From CALBPI01 sp038531945 (GTDB lineage: Bacteria; Pseudomonadota; Gammaproteobacteria; Steroidobacterales; Woeseiaceae), in contig JBCBBH010000002.1 in the NCBI GenBank assembly GCA_038531945.1, positions 744,001 to 808,000 on the forward strand: a DNA stretch of 64,000 bases. Reading direction: 5' to 3'. Position 1 is the first letter of the stretch, and each line of letters opens with the position of its first letter. The notes beneath the pieces are model-generated. The model searched no databases. It had not been told where the DNA came from and was given only the letters and a program-made list of their open reading frames with translations. A program made the position numbers and the translations under genes. Below, piece by piece: positions 33,674 through 40,869 of the stretch.

Positions 33674-36477
33674 GTCACTTTCTTCGCATTTCTGAGCAGC
33701 TTCTTAAGCTCTGCAAGGCTCTGCTCCCAGTGTGCTTCTTTGCGGCGGAAGTAACCTTCCCAGTCTTCATCGGCGGGAATGCCGCTCACCTCGACGCTGA
33801 GCAAGACACGCTTGTCTTTCTGGCTCAGCATCAACGACTCATAAATCGGTCCGCTTGCGAGGGGGCCTTCCCCGTCCGGTGTCAGGGATGCCCAGCGCAG
33901 TCGACGGGGTGGCATGAAAATATCGATGTTGGCATCGACCTCTGAGTCGTCGGGCAGTGTTGCCTGCAGCCGTCCGCCGATACGTGCTGCGATCTCGATG
34001 TCACGTGCGAACCAGCGTTTGAGTTGATCGGCATCAGTTACCGCCTTCCAGAGACTCTCGATGCTGCATCCAAAATCTATCTCTCGCTTGATTTCACGAG
34101 TCACGTCATCGGGCACCCGCGTATCGAATGTCTGGCGCGGAGGTTCGATGGGTTGTGCTGGTGGTTGGATCGGCTGCGATTCGGGTGTGCTGATCAAATG
34201 CAGGTCCCTTTGTGGGAACGGAATTTCGATGCCGTGCTCCCGGAACAGTTGGTCAATGCGGAAATTGATGTCGCTGATCACTGAGAACCGTTTCTCGATA
34301 CGACGAATCCGAACTCTCAGTTCAAAGTCCAGAGAGCTGTCACCGAACCCCATGAACAACGCGCGCGGGGCGGGGGCTTGACCATCGCTGATCACATCTT
34401 CGTGGTCCCGACCGACTTGCTCGAGGATGTCGCGTACGAGATCCGTGTTCGATCCGTACGCCACACCGACTCGAATTCGTAGACGTCCGTTCGGGTCACG
34501 CAAAACCCAGTTAGTAACACGGCCCGAAACGAGCTCGGAGTTCGGCACGAGGACATTCTGGTTGTCGAGCGTCTCGATATCCGTTGCGCGAATCCGAATC
34601 CGTCGAACGAAGCCTTCAACCTCACCGACTGTGACGAAATCCCCGGCTTTGATGGGGCGCTCGAACAAAAGGATAAGACCCGATACAAAATTGCTGGCGA
34701 TGGCTTGCAGGCCGAAACCAATGCCGAGAGCAAGACCGCCACCGATGAGTGCAAGGCCACCGAGGTCAATGCCCGCAACGCGAAGTGCGACGAGGATTCC
34801 GACGACGAAACCAATGTAGCCCGAAAGCGTGACCATGGCGTCTCGTGCGCCGCGGTCCATTGCCATGTGGCGCAGCCACCGTTTATCGATCAGTCTTTTG
34901 ACCCAGCCATTTAGCGCCAGAAAAGCACCGAAAACGGCGAGTCCCTGAACGATTCGCAAAGGCACGAGTTTGACGTTACCGATACTGAAGCCGTTGCTGA
35001 CTTTCTCCTGCAGCTCTTCCAGCCGGACACCGGAGCTGTCCCAGACGTAAATCAGGTACACGACAAACGCGAGCCAGATGATGATGTCCGCGGTCAGCTG
35101 AATCACGCCGAAACTGGTTCGCGATTCCTTGTCACTGATCGAAATGAAATTGCGCAGCGACCGCGTATTGGAACGATTCTCGTCAACCAAAGCCTCGAAG
35201 ATGCTGAACACAAACCACAACGCCAGCCAGACCAGAATGATCGCCATGGCAGTGCGCACCGAGCCCTGCGTAAGGTAGCTCGCAAAGTTGAGGAAGCCGG
35301 CGGCTGCGGTGATCAAGGCCGTGCCGAGTGTTAACAGACCCGCGACGTATACGATGCGGTAGCGTCTGAGACCGCGGATATTCGTCAGGTAAGTCAATAC
35401 CCATCCGAGCGCGCCGCATACAATCCCCAACGTCAGGAATCGGGCGAGCGCATCCCGGGCAGCTGTCTGTTCGGCACCGAACCATTGGGTCCCCAAAACG
35501 ACGAAACTCAGAATTACCGCGATCAGAAGGACGCGTAGTCGGAGTCGCATTGGACCGACGTGGTCCGGGTAGAAGCCGGCGAGCTTGGCGCTCGGTGATA
35601 GTGGGCCGGTGGTCCAGTCAACAATGACACAGCCGATGCCGTATAGGAGCATCGCAGTTGCCACGCGTACCATAGGCAACGAAACGCTGAAGTTCAGGAT
35701 GCAAATCGCAAGTACCAACGACAGCGACAACCCCAATAACAACATAGGCGCGTGGGTTGCGAATGGCTTTACGAGAAGCACGCCAAGAGTCGGCGTGTTC
35801 TTGTCGTGGCCGGCGCCGTCATACCATTGATGGTAGCGGCGGCGGATCAGTACTCCGGCAACGATCGACACAAGTCCAGCGCCCACTAAAATCCACAGTA
35901 ACTGCAATGTGGTCAGATCCGCGCGCAGCGCGGGTTGGAAACTACCTCGAACACGACTTGGCCAGCTGCTCAAGGCTTTCGGTGCATTGCGCAGCATGCT
36001 CACGATCGAATCGTCGCGCTGCCAAAGATATTGCGAACTCAAGTCTTCCGTTCTTTGCGAGATTGCAGGCAGCACGTCGGCCGCCTTTTGCAGAACTGTC
36101 TGGCAATCCAGTAGTCGCGCACTGGCTGCGTCAGATTCCTGGTTCAGTTCGATAAAGCGGTCAAACAAGGCCGAAGTGGTATTCGGGCCCAGGTCTTCGA
36201 GCAATTCAAGTTGCGGAGTGAGCTGCTCAATTCTCGCCTCCACCGACTCAACGCAAGCCGTTGCTTCATCGCGCAGGTTTTCCGTCTGGGCGCGAAATTG
36301 AGCGAGATCTGTCTGCGTCAGATTAGGGTCTTGCAGTGACTGTTCGATTGACTCGATCTGTTCGAGCAGGAGTGTGCTCGGGATGATGTCGTCATCTTGC
36401 GCGCTCGCGGGCAACGCAAAACTGTAAACGAACAAGGCCAGACACACCCCAAGGGTATGTCTGGCCCGCTTGCTCAC
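33670..36477 (-). CDS. MscS-type mechanosensitive channel fused to an SRPBCC domain
   Basis: A 935-residue inner-membrane channel. A signal peptide (1-26, ends PASAQ) is followed by a periplasmic helical domain (about 30-190, DUF3772-like), about ten hydrophobic segments (190-600), and the MscS pore and beta domain (about 590-760: GGGLALGIGFGLQAIASNFV, LFERPIKAGDFVTVGEVEGF, VLVPNSELVSGRVTNWVLRD). After a Pro-rich linker (QPIQPPAQPIEPPRQ), residues 794-935 read as an AHSA1/SRPBCC fold (REIDFGCSIESLWKAVTDAD, then LKRWFARDIEIAARIGGRLQ, ending WEQSLAELKKLL). MscS proteins release solutes on osmotic downshock; the soluble domain would lie in the cytoplasm and might bind a hydrophobic ligand (inference). 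No ligand is known. Confidence 0.9.
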   Translation of the reverse strand: MSKRARHTLGVCLALFVYSFALPASAQDDDIIPSTLLLEQIESIEQSLQDPNLTQTDLAQFRAQTENLRDEATACVESVEARIEQLTPQLELLEDLGPNTTSALFDRFIELNQESDAASARLLDCQTVLQKAADVLPAISQRTEDLSSQYLWQRDDSIVSMLRNAPKALSSWPSRVRGSFQPALRADLTTLQLLWILVGAGLVSIVAGVLIRRRYHQWYDGAGHDKNTPTLGVLLVKPFATHAPMLLLGLSLSLVLAICILNFSVSLPMVRVATAMLLYGIGCVIVDWTTGPLSPSAKLAGFYPDHVGPMRLRLRVLLIAVILSFVVLGTQWFGAEQTAARDALARFLTLGIVCGALGWVLTYLTNIRGLRRYRIVYVAGLLTLGTALITAAAGFLNFASYLTQGSVRTAMAIILVWLALWFVFSIFEALVDENRSNTRSLRNFISISDKESRTSFGVIQLTADIIIWLAFVVYLIYVWDSSGVRLEELQEKVSNGFSIGNVKLVPLRIVQGLAVFGAFLALNGWVKRLIDKRWLRHMAMDRGARDAMVTLSGYIGFVVGILVALRVAGIDLGGLALIGGGLALGIGFGLQAIASNFVSGLILLFERPIKAGDFVTVGEVEGFVRRIRIRATDIETLDNQNVLVPNSELVSGRVTNWVLRDPNGRLRIRVGVAYGSNTDLVRDILEQVGRDHEDVISDGQAPAPRALFMGFGDSSLDFELRVRIRRIEKRFSVISDINFRIDQLFREHGIEIPFPQRDLHLISTPESQPIQPPAQPIEPPRQTFDTRVPDDVTREIKREIDFGCSIESLWKAVTDADQLKRWFARDIEIAARIGGRLQATLPDDSEVDANIDIFMPPRRLRWASLTPDGEGPLASGPIYESLMLSQKDKRVLLSVEVSGIPADEDWEGYFRRKEAHWEQSLAELKKLLRNAKKVT
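36436..36466 (-). terminator. Terminator-like hairpin inside signal-peptide codons
   Basis: On the minus strand GGCCAGACATACCC and GGGTGTGTCTGGCC form a 14-bp stem (one G-U pair) around a three-base loop, followed by TTGTTCGTTT. It lies in codons 5-14 of the channel gene and about 60 bases after the upstream Bax-inhibitor gene on the same strand. It could end that upstream transcript or restrain channel expression; neither role is shown. Confidence 0.5.
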
Positions 36478-36526
36478 TATGTGCTTCGTTGTCCTGACGT
36501 TCGTTCCTAGATCCAGGTGGCCGTAA

Positions 36527-37228
36527 TCACTCGCGCGACATGAATAGGCGTAGTACGTACCAGAACATCAACGCAATCGATGCAAACAGCGAAAGCGCAG
36601 CGGCGACATGTCTGTCCGCAGGATAATGCCGCATGATGTTGGAAGTGTCGTATAGGATCGAGGCACCGGCAAAACCGATCATGGCAACGGAAAACCAGGT
36701 TCCGAGTTCAAAGCCGAATATTAAAGCGGCAAAGATCGCGACCAGCGCCAGGATACCGCCCCAAACCAACATGCCACGCAGAAACGAAAAATCTCGGCCT
36801 GTGATCATCGCGACTGCCATTAGCCCGGCGCTGCCGAGCATAGCGACCACAGCCGCACTTTCGATGATTCCGGCCCCGTTCGGCATCACCGACGCAATGT
36901 AGAGCATCGGCATGAAAATCAGAGCTTCGGCAAAGACAAAAACGGCCAACGCTCCGTACTGCGCTGCCGTCGACTGTAATCGCATCGCGGCATAGCTAGC
37001 GCCCCAACCGACGATCGTGAAAGCGCCGAGAACGAGCATCCAGTTCTGGCTGAGGGCCGGCGACAGTCGCTGCGCTGTGCCGGATGAAAACAAAAACGAC
37101 TCAATCGCGGCGAAAGCCAAAATCGCGCCCACGACGTGCGCGTAGGTGCGCCAGATAAATGCTTTGCGTTCCTCGGCCGGCAGTTGGGATACCGGTACGC
37201 TGCTGTAGGTGGCGGCTCTCGTGCTCAT
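36527..37228 (-). CDS. Bax inhibitor-1/YccA family membrane protein
   Basis: A 233-residue protein with seven hydrophobic segments and the BI-1 family C-terminus GFAGASILYDTSNIMRHYPA, in which the conserved Asp pair region of YccA/YetJ-type proton-sensitive calcium-leak proteins is present. In E. coli YccA interacts with FtsH; here the partner is unknown. The ATG at 37228 follows the family N-terminus. A much longer open frame runs upstream through the tRNA-Ser gene and is not real. Confidence 0.9.
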   Translation of the reverse strand: MSTRAATYSSVPVSQLPAEERKAFIWRTYAHVVGAILAFAAIESFLFSSGTAQRLSPALSQNWMLVLGAFTIVGWGASYAAMRLQSTAAQYGALAVFVFAEALIFMPMLYIASVMPNGAGIIESAAVVAMLGSAGLMAVAMITGRDFSFLRGMLVWGGILALVAIFAALIFGFELGTWFSVAMIGFAGASILYDTSNIMRHYPADRHVAAALSLFASIALMFWYVLRLFMSRE

Positions 37229-37271
37229 CGCTTCTGTCCTCCGTTGTAGCTTTTCGGACTGAGGTGTTAGA

Positions 37272-37362
37272 TGGCGGAGGAGGAGGGATTCGAACCCTCG
37301 AAGGGCTATTAACCCTTGCCGGTTTTCAAGACCGGTGCATTCAACCGCTCTGCCACCCCTCC
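37272..37362 (-). tRNA. tRNA-Ser (anticodon TGA)
   Basis: A 91-base gene including an encoded CCA. The minus strand begins GGAGGGGTGGCAGAGCGG, has anticodon loop CTTGAAA, a long variable arm typical of serine tRNAs (GCAAGGGTTAATAGCCCT region), the T-loop GGTTCGAATCCC and ends in CCTCCGCCA. It reads UCA/UCG-type codons. serS lies nearby on the other strand. Confidence 0.97.
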
Positions 37363-37372
37363 GAGTGATACG

Positions 37373-37401
37373 ATTGTCGCCGCTGATGGCGTTTGATTCA
37401 A
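37373..37401 (-). promoter_or_regulatory. Candidate promoter of tRNA-Ser
   Basis: On the minus strand TTGAAT (37396-37401) and GACAAT (37373-37378) are separated by 17 bases, ending about 10 bases before the tRNA 5' end. Spacing and hexamers fit a sigma-70 promoter with a very short leader. Confidence 0.5.
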
Positions 37402-37497
37402 CCGCCCATGCCAGTATTCGTGCGGCTTGTAGCATTTCAAGTCCGGAATTTTTGGGTGGTATCGTTGTCCTAACGTGAACGTGCACCGAAATGTGCG

Positions 37498-37824
37498 ATG
37501 GGTAGAAAGGCGAGCGATGTGACAAAAGAGCGAATTGTGTTCTACGGTCTTTCAGGAAAAACCACCCAAGCGTCTCCGATTGCGCGGTTTTTGACAGCTG
37601 TAGCAGGGGCAGGTGTTTTCGCACTCGCGCTGTTAGTCGGTGGGGCTTTGTTTCTGATTCTGCTCGCGCTCGCCCTTGCCTTTGGCGTTGTTTTGGCCCT
37701 GCGTGCATGGTGGTGGCGCAGGAAGAACCCCAATGCGTTCTCGACTCAGCAAGGGGCTCGGGATTCCGGCGCTGAGATACTGGATGTCGAGTATTCAGAC
37801 GTCTCGGATCGCAAAAAGCGCTAG
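37498..37824 (+). CDS. Small hypothetical membrane protein
   Basis: 108 residues with one long or two short hydrophobic segments (about 28-68, AGVFALALLVGGALFLILLA), then a basic stretch RAWWWRRKNPNAF and a polar acidic tail. No family is recognised. An ATG at 37498 or a GTG at 37519 (with AAGGCGAG upstream) could be the start; the GTG has the better ribosome site. It is divergent from the tRNA-Ser gene. Confidence 0.65.
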   Translation: MGRKASDVTKERIVFYGLSGKTTQASPIARFLTAVAGAGVFALALLVGGALFLILLALALAFGVVLALRAWWWRRKNPNAFSTQQGARDSGAEILDVEYSDVSDRKKR

Positions 37825-37891
37825 CCGGATCAGGCAGAGCGTCCGAAAGACTGGATGGTGAAATGCCTGCGGAGTCGGTAAGCTCCTCGGC

Positions 37892-38479
37892 GTGAATACT
37901 GCTACCCGGGACATCGAGGCTCGAAGACGTCGTCGCCGACGCAACCGCGTGCTTGCCATAGCCATGTTCGTGACGGCATCCGTCGGTTTGGCATGGTTTT
38001 TCGAGTCACAGGCAACGACTACGCTCGTGTTCGTGCGGCATGCTGAGAAAGCGACGCTGCCAGACGGCGATCCGGGTTTGACCCCTGCCGGCACGCAGCG
38101 CGCATTGGAGTTAGCTCGTGTGCTCGACTCGGTGGACGTGGTTGCCGGTGTTGATGCCGTCTATGTCAGTCAATACCGTCGTACCGCAGAGACGGCTCGG
38201 CCGCTGCTTTCGCAAGTCGGCATCGAGGCGCGCGTCTTCGATCTTGACGACGTCGAGGGCTCAGTTAACGACATAGTCCTAAAGCACAAAGGGAAAATTG
38301 TCCTCATCGTTGGCCACAGCGACACTATCGCGCCGATGATCGCGGAGCTTGGTGGTAGTAAAAAAATACCGCAGATTGCCGAGTCGGAATACGACAATCT
38401 CTACATCGTCACGATACCGTGGTTTGGCAAGGTGAAGACGCTGCGACTCAAGTTTGGAGTGCCATCGCTTTCTCGATGA
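37892..38479 (+). CDS. Membrane-anchored histidine phosphatase
   Basis: A 195-residue protein of the histidine phosphatase (phosphoglycerate mutase-like) superfamily. An Arg-rich N-terminus (ARRRRRRRNR) and a hydrophobic segment at 19-36 suggest anchoring with the domain outside the cytoplasm. The catalytic motif is LVFVRHAEK with His50; YVSQYRRTAETARPLL and VLIVGHSDTIAPMI carry the other conserved Arg and second His. The substrate is unknown. The start is GTG. The last 32 bases overlap the convergent bcp gene. Confidence 0.85.
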   Translation: MNTATRDIEARRRRRRRNRVLAIAMFVTASVGLAWFFESQATTTLVFVRHAEKATLPDGDPGLTPAGTQRALELARVLDSVDVVAGVDAVYVSQYRRTAETARPLLSQVGIEARVFDLDDVEGSVNDIVLKHKGKIVLIVGHSDTIAPMIAELGGSKKIPQIAESEYDNLYIVTIPWFGKVKTLRLKFGVPSLSR

Positions 38480-38900
38480 ATGCAACGTGCTTGTCGATTC
38501 GAATATCCGCGAGTACGGCGTCCTGTATGACTTGGTTCTCATCAATCAGAAACGTCCCTCGACGACTGCCGATGCCGAGTGGGCCGTCTAAGCCATAGGC
38601 TTTCGTGACCAGTTTGTCGGGATCGGAGAGCAACAGAAACGGCAGTTCGTAACGCTCCGCGAAACGCTCGTGACTACCTCCGTCCTGTGGGCTGACCCCG
38701 ACTACCTTCAGGCCAGTTGCCTGTATATCGTCGTGGATGTCGCGAATGGCGCACGCTTCTTTCGTACAGCCCGGTGTGAAGTCGGCCGGATAAAAATAGA
38801 GGATCAGTGGTCCGTCCGAAACCAGATTTGACAACGTGTAGTGCTGCCCGCCAGGTCCAGCAAGCTCGAAATCCGGCGCAGTAGTGCCTGTCTTTAACAC
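38448..38900 (-). CDS. bcp: Thioredoxin-dependent thiol peroxidase (Bcp/PrxQ)
   Basis: A 150-residue peroxiredoxin that reduces hydroperoxides using thioredoxin. The active site DFTPGCTKEACAIRD holds the peroxidatic Cys45 and the resolving Cys50 five residues later, the atypical two-Cys arrangement of Bcp. SRRGTFLIDENQVI is the conserved C-terminal block. Three bases separate it from the acetyltransferase gene upstream on the same strand. Its 3' end overlaps the convergent phosphatase gene. Confidence 0.94.
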   Translation of the reverse strand: MLKTGTTAPDFELAGPGGQHYTLSNLVSDGPLILYFYPADFTPGCTKEACAIRDIHDDIQATGLKVVGVSPQDGGSHERFAERYELPFLLLSDPDKLVTKAYGLDGPLGIGSRRGTFLIDENQVIQDAVLADIRIDKHVAFIEKAMALQT

Positions 38901-38903
38901 AAG

Positions 38904-39371
38904 TTAGTCCTCGTTGAATTCTTCTTCCATCATGCGATAGCCAGGTTCAACCATGCCCATCGATATGTAGGTTGCGATCGCGGATTCATTGTCTTTCTCA
39001 ACGTACAGCCGCAATCCAACGGCGTGTTGTGCGAGCGCCTCGGTTTTCACCGACTGGTACAGCGCTCGAAACACGCCACGCTGCCTCCAGTCCGGCTCGA
39101 CATAAACGCTTTGAATCCACCAAAAAAACCCGTTCCGCCAATCACTCCACTCTTTCGTCACCATGATTTGCCCGACGGGTTGCTCATCCGCAACCGCAAG
39201 CCAATAACGTCCGCGTTCGGGCTCGGAAAGTAGCCCAGCAACGCCAGCGGTCAAAGTCTCTGTATCGAGCGATTTACCTTCAGTTTCCTTGGCCATTCGT
39301 TGGTTGCCGGAAACGATCGTTTCGAGATCTGCGACATTCGCCGATCGGATCGAGATTCTAATATTCGTCAT
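38904..39371 (-). CDS. GNAT family N-acetyltransferase
   Basis: A 155-residue single-domain GNAT protein starting MTNIRISIRSANVADLETIV. The acetyl-CoA-binding region is SVYVEPDWRQRGVFRALYQS (a loose R/Q-x-x-G-x pattern), followed by LRLYVEKDNESAIATYISMG. The substrate cannot be inferred. The start at 39371 was chosen because the 28 residues of open frame before it show no GNAT similarity. It probably shares a transcript with bcp. Confidence 0.88.
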   Translation of the reverse strand: MTNIRISIRSANVADLETIVSGNQRMAKETEGKSLDTETLTAGVAGLLSEPERGRYWLAVADEQPVGQIMVTKEWSDWRNGFFWWIQSVYVEPDWRQRGVFRALYQSVKTEALAQHAVGLRLYVEKDNESAIATYISMGMVEPGYRMMEEEFNED

Positions 39372-39422
39372 TGGGTACCGGTTAGCGTGGTAGGCGTCCA
39401 ACGAAGTGCTTGCATAACTGGC

Positions 39423-39437
39423 GCGCCCGAGAGGATT
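39423..39437 (-). repeat. Duplicated 3' fragment of tRNA-Arg
   Basis: GCGCCCGAGAGGATT is an exact 15-base copy of part of the tRNA-Arg acceptor/T-arm (39472-39486), 49 bases downstream of it in the direction of transcription. Between the copies lies a perfect hairpin GGTGGC-TGC-GCCACC (39442-39456). The fragment is too short to be functional. Confidence 0.7.
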
Positions 39438-39467
39438 GGACGGTGGCTGCGCCACCTTCGTTGTGTT

Positions 39468-39544
39468 TGGTGCGCCCGAGAGGATTCGAACCTCTGACCC
39501 CAGGATTAGGAATCCTGTGCTCTATCCTGCTGAGCTACGAGCGC
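39468..39544 (-). tRNA. tRNA-Arg (anticodon CCT)
   Basis: A 77-base gene with encoded CCA. The minus strand begins GCGCTCGTAGCTCAGCAGG, has anticodon loop TTCCTAA (CCT, reading AGG), T-loop GGTTCGAATCC and 3' end GGGCGCACCA; acceptor, D, anticodon and T stems all pair. Upstream lies -10-like TACAAT (plus-strand ATTGTA, 39554-39559). This is the only intact copy; truncated copies of the 5' part recur in the array beyond 39545. Confidence 0.97.
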
Positions 39545-39675
39545 GTGGTTGGTATTGTACCGGAAGCTGCGTAAGGGGAGATTTGCATCCTGTGCTCCTC
39601 TCGGAGCTGAAGCCCCTCGAGCCCGGCCACCTGCTGCGCAGGTGTCGCTCACGGCGGCGAAAGCGGTGCTTTCGC

Positions 39676-39709
39676 TGGTGCGCCTCTCGCCCTGCTGAGC
39701 TACGAGCGC
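39676..39709 (-). pseudogene. Truncated tRNA-Arg copy 1
   Basis: A 34-base relic: the first 19 bases of tRNA-Arg (GCGCTCGTAGCTCAGCAGG) joined to GCGAGAGGCGCACCA. The anticodon and T arms are deleted, yet the GCGC/GCGC acceptor ends and CCA remain. The segment GCGAGAGG looks like an inverted copy of the native CCTCTCGG. It is not a functional tRNA. Confidence 0.75.
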
Positions 39710-39810
39710 GTGGTTGGTATTGTACCGGAAGCGGCGTAAGGGGAGATTTGCATCCTGTGCTCCTCTCGGAGCTGAAGCCCCTCGAGCCCGGCCACCTGCT
39801 GCGCAGGTGT

Positions 39811-39909
39811 NNNNNNNNNNNNNNNNNNNNNNNNNNNNNNNNNNNNNNNNNNNNNNNNNNNNNNNNNNNNNNNNNNNNNNNNNNNNNNNNNNNNNNNNNN
39901 NNNNNNNNN
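39811..39909. other. Assembly gap (99 N)
   Basis: The N run interrupts the second repeat unit. If only that unit were completed, about 55 bases would be missing, and each further unit would add about 165; 99 fits neither, so the gap length is probably an estimate. Confidence 0.95.
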
Positions 39910-40050
39910 TACGAGCGCGTGGTTGGTATTGTACCGGAAGCGGCGTAAGGGGAGATTTGCATCCTGTGCTCCTCTCGGAGCTGAAGCTCCTCGAGCCCGG
40001 CCACCTGCTGCGCAGGTGTCGCTCACGGCGGCGAAAGCGGTGCTTTCCGC

Positions 40051-40084
40051 TGGTGCGCCTCTCGCCCTGCTGAGCTACGAGCGC
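40051..40084 (-). pseudogene. Truncated tRNA-Arg copy at the far end of the array
   Basis: The same 34-base relic as at 39676-39709. Beyond it, towards 40085, the sequence is unique (GTGGAGCGCCCGTGGGCG), so this marks the outer boundary of the array. Another partial copy (TACGAGCGC, 39910-39918) emerges from the N run. Confidence 0.75.
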
Positions 40085-40133
40085 GTGGAGCGCCCGTGGG
40101 CGTTGATTCAGGGGATAGACGTTTGCGATACCC

Positions 40134-40159
40134 AAAAAAACCCGGCAATCGCCGGGTTT
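40134..40159 (-). terminator. Intrinsic terminator of the PEP-CTERM gene
   Basis: Perfect 9-bp stem AAACCCGGC / GCCGGGTTT with loop AATC. On the minus strand it is followed by seven T, 24 bases after the PEP-CTERM stop codon. On the plus strand only a short T-run follows. Confidence 0.85.
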
Positions 40160-40182
40160 ATTCGGGTCGAGAAGGCTTGGCT

Positions 40183-40869
40183 TCAAGCTTTCTTGCGCAT
40201 GCCGACCATCGCGAGGCCAAGCCCCAGGAGCGCAAGCGTACCGGGTGCGGGCACGTCGCGAACGGTGAATAGCCAGTCAGATGAGTACAGATGGCGGTCG
40301 CAGGAGACACCGTTTCCGTATCTGCCATTGTCCCCGTCACCGGACATCGGGCAGTGATTCATCCAACCCCAACCACTGATTCCGGTGAAGCCTCGGTGGT
40401 CTGTGCTCAGCTGAAATGCATAGCTGTGTCGGCCCATTTCCGACACCAGATTGTAGGTGCCAAACAGCAAGGAACTGATCGAGCCAACACCACTGTTCGC
40501 GCACAGACCGCCATCGTTGCAGCTGTAGACATCCGTGTACGTGAAACTGATCTGCCAGGTGTCGGTTGTGCCAGCCATAAAATCGCTGCCACCATCGCGC
40601 CCGCCAAATGCATTTCCAGAGATATTGAGCGTGCCAGCCTCGTCGTCGTACACCATCGTCATGCCGGAAGTGGCGGCTTCGAAGTCGAAAGTGTAAACCT
40701 CTGATGAGTTTCCGGTGGTTAGCCCATCGAGGCGAAGGCCGTAGTAGGGCGATGCGGTGCGACCATCCGGATGGTTGTCCAGATCGTATACAACGCCTGG
40801 TTCTAGGATAGAGGCCTGACCGGCAATGGGTGGCAGCATTAATACCAATATGGATAAAGCGTATTTCAC
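40183..40869 (-). CDS. PEP-CTERM domain protein
   Basis: A protein of about 228 residues with a signal peptide (ends IAGQAS), an extracellular body rich in Gly, Ser, Thr, Tyr and Asp containing several Cys (YSCNDGGLCANSG), and the C-terminal sorting signal VPAPGTLALLGLGLAMVGMR followed by KKA. That signal is recognised and cut by exosortase (EpsH), usually linked to exopolysaccharide production. No exosortase is in this window. I chose the GTG at 40869 (GGAA upstream); an ATG at 40896 is possible. The body resembles no family I know. Confidence 0.85.
   Translation of the reverse strand: MKYALSILVLMLPPIAGQASILEPGVVYDLDNHPDGRTASPYYGLRLDGLTTGNSSEVYTFDFEAATSGMTMVYDDEAGTLNISGNAFGGRDGGSDFMAGTTDTWQISFTYTDVYSCNDGGLCANSGVGSISSLLFGTYNLVSEMGRHSYAFQLSTDHRGFTGISGWGWMNHCPMSGDGDNGRYGNGVSCDRHLYSSDWLFTVRDVPAPGTLALLGLGLAMVGMRKKA

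Larger units (their letters stand above)
39545..40084 (-). repeat. Tandem array of about 165-bp units derived from the tRNA-Arg 5' region
   Basis: Three visible units: 39545-39709 (165 bases), 39710 to the N run, and 39919-40084 (166 bases). They are nearly identical, with single differences such as GAAGCTGC/GAAGCGGC and CTTTCGC/CTTTCCGC. Each unit, read on the minus strand, holds a damaged tRNA-Arg, then hairpins GCGAAAGC-ACC-GCTTTCGC, CACCTG-CGCAG-CAGGTG and GCTCC-GAGA-GGAGC, then the TACAAT promoter element next to the following tRNA copy. E. coli tyrT has a comparable array of 178-bp units carrying tRNA-Tyr ends. The true copy number is unknown because of the gap. Confidence 0.9.

Noticed and set aside
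37229..37708. 160-residue N-terminal extension of the Bax-inhibitor gene
   Set aside because: It runs through the tRNA-Ser gene and has no similarity to the family; the ATG at 37228 fits.
39545..40084. CRISPR array
   Set aside because: The repeats are about 165 bases long, directly abutting, without spacers, and derive from a tRNA gene; no cas genes are near.
39506..40186. Long minus-strand frame through the repeat array, with repeated LVAQQGERRTS-like peptides
   Set aside because: It is a translation of tRNA-Arg and its relics (a common false protein) and crosses the N gap.
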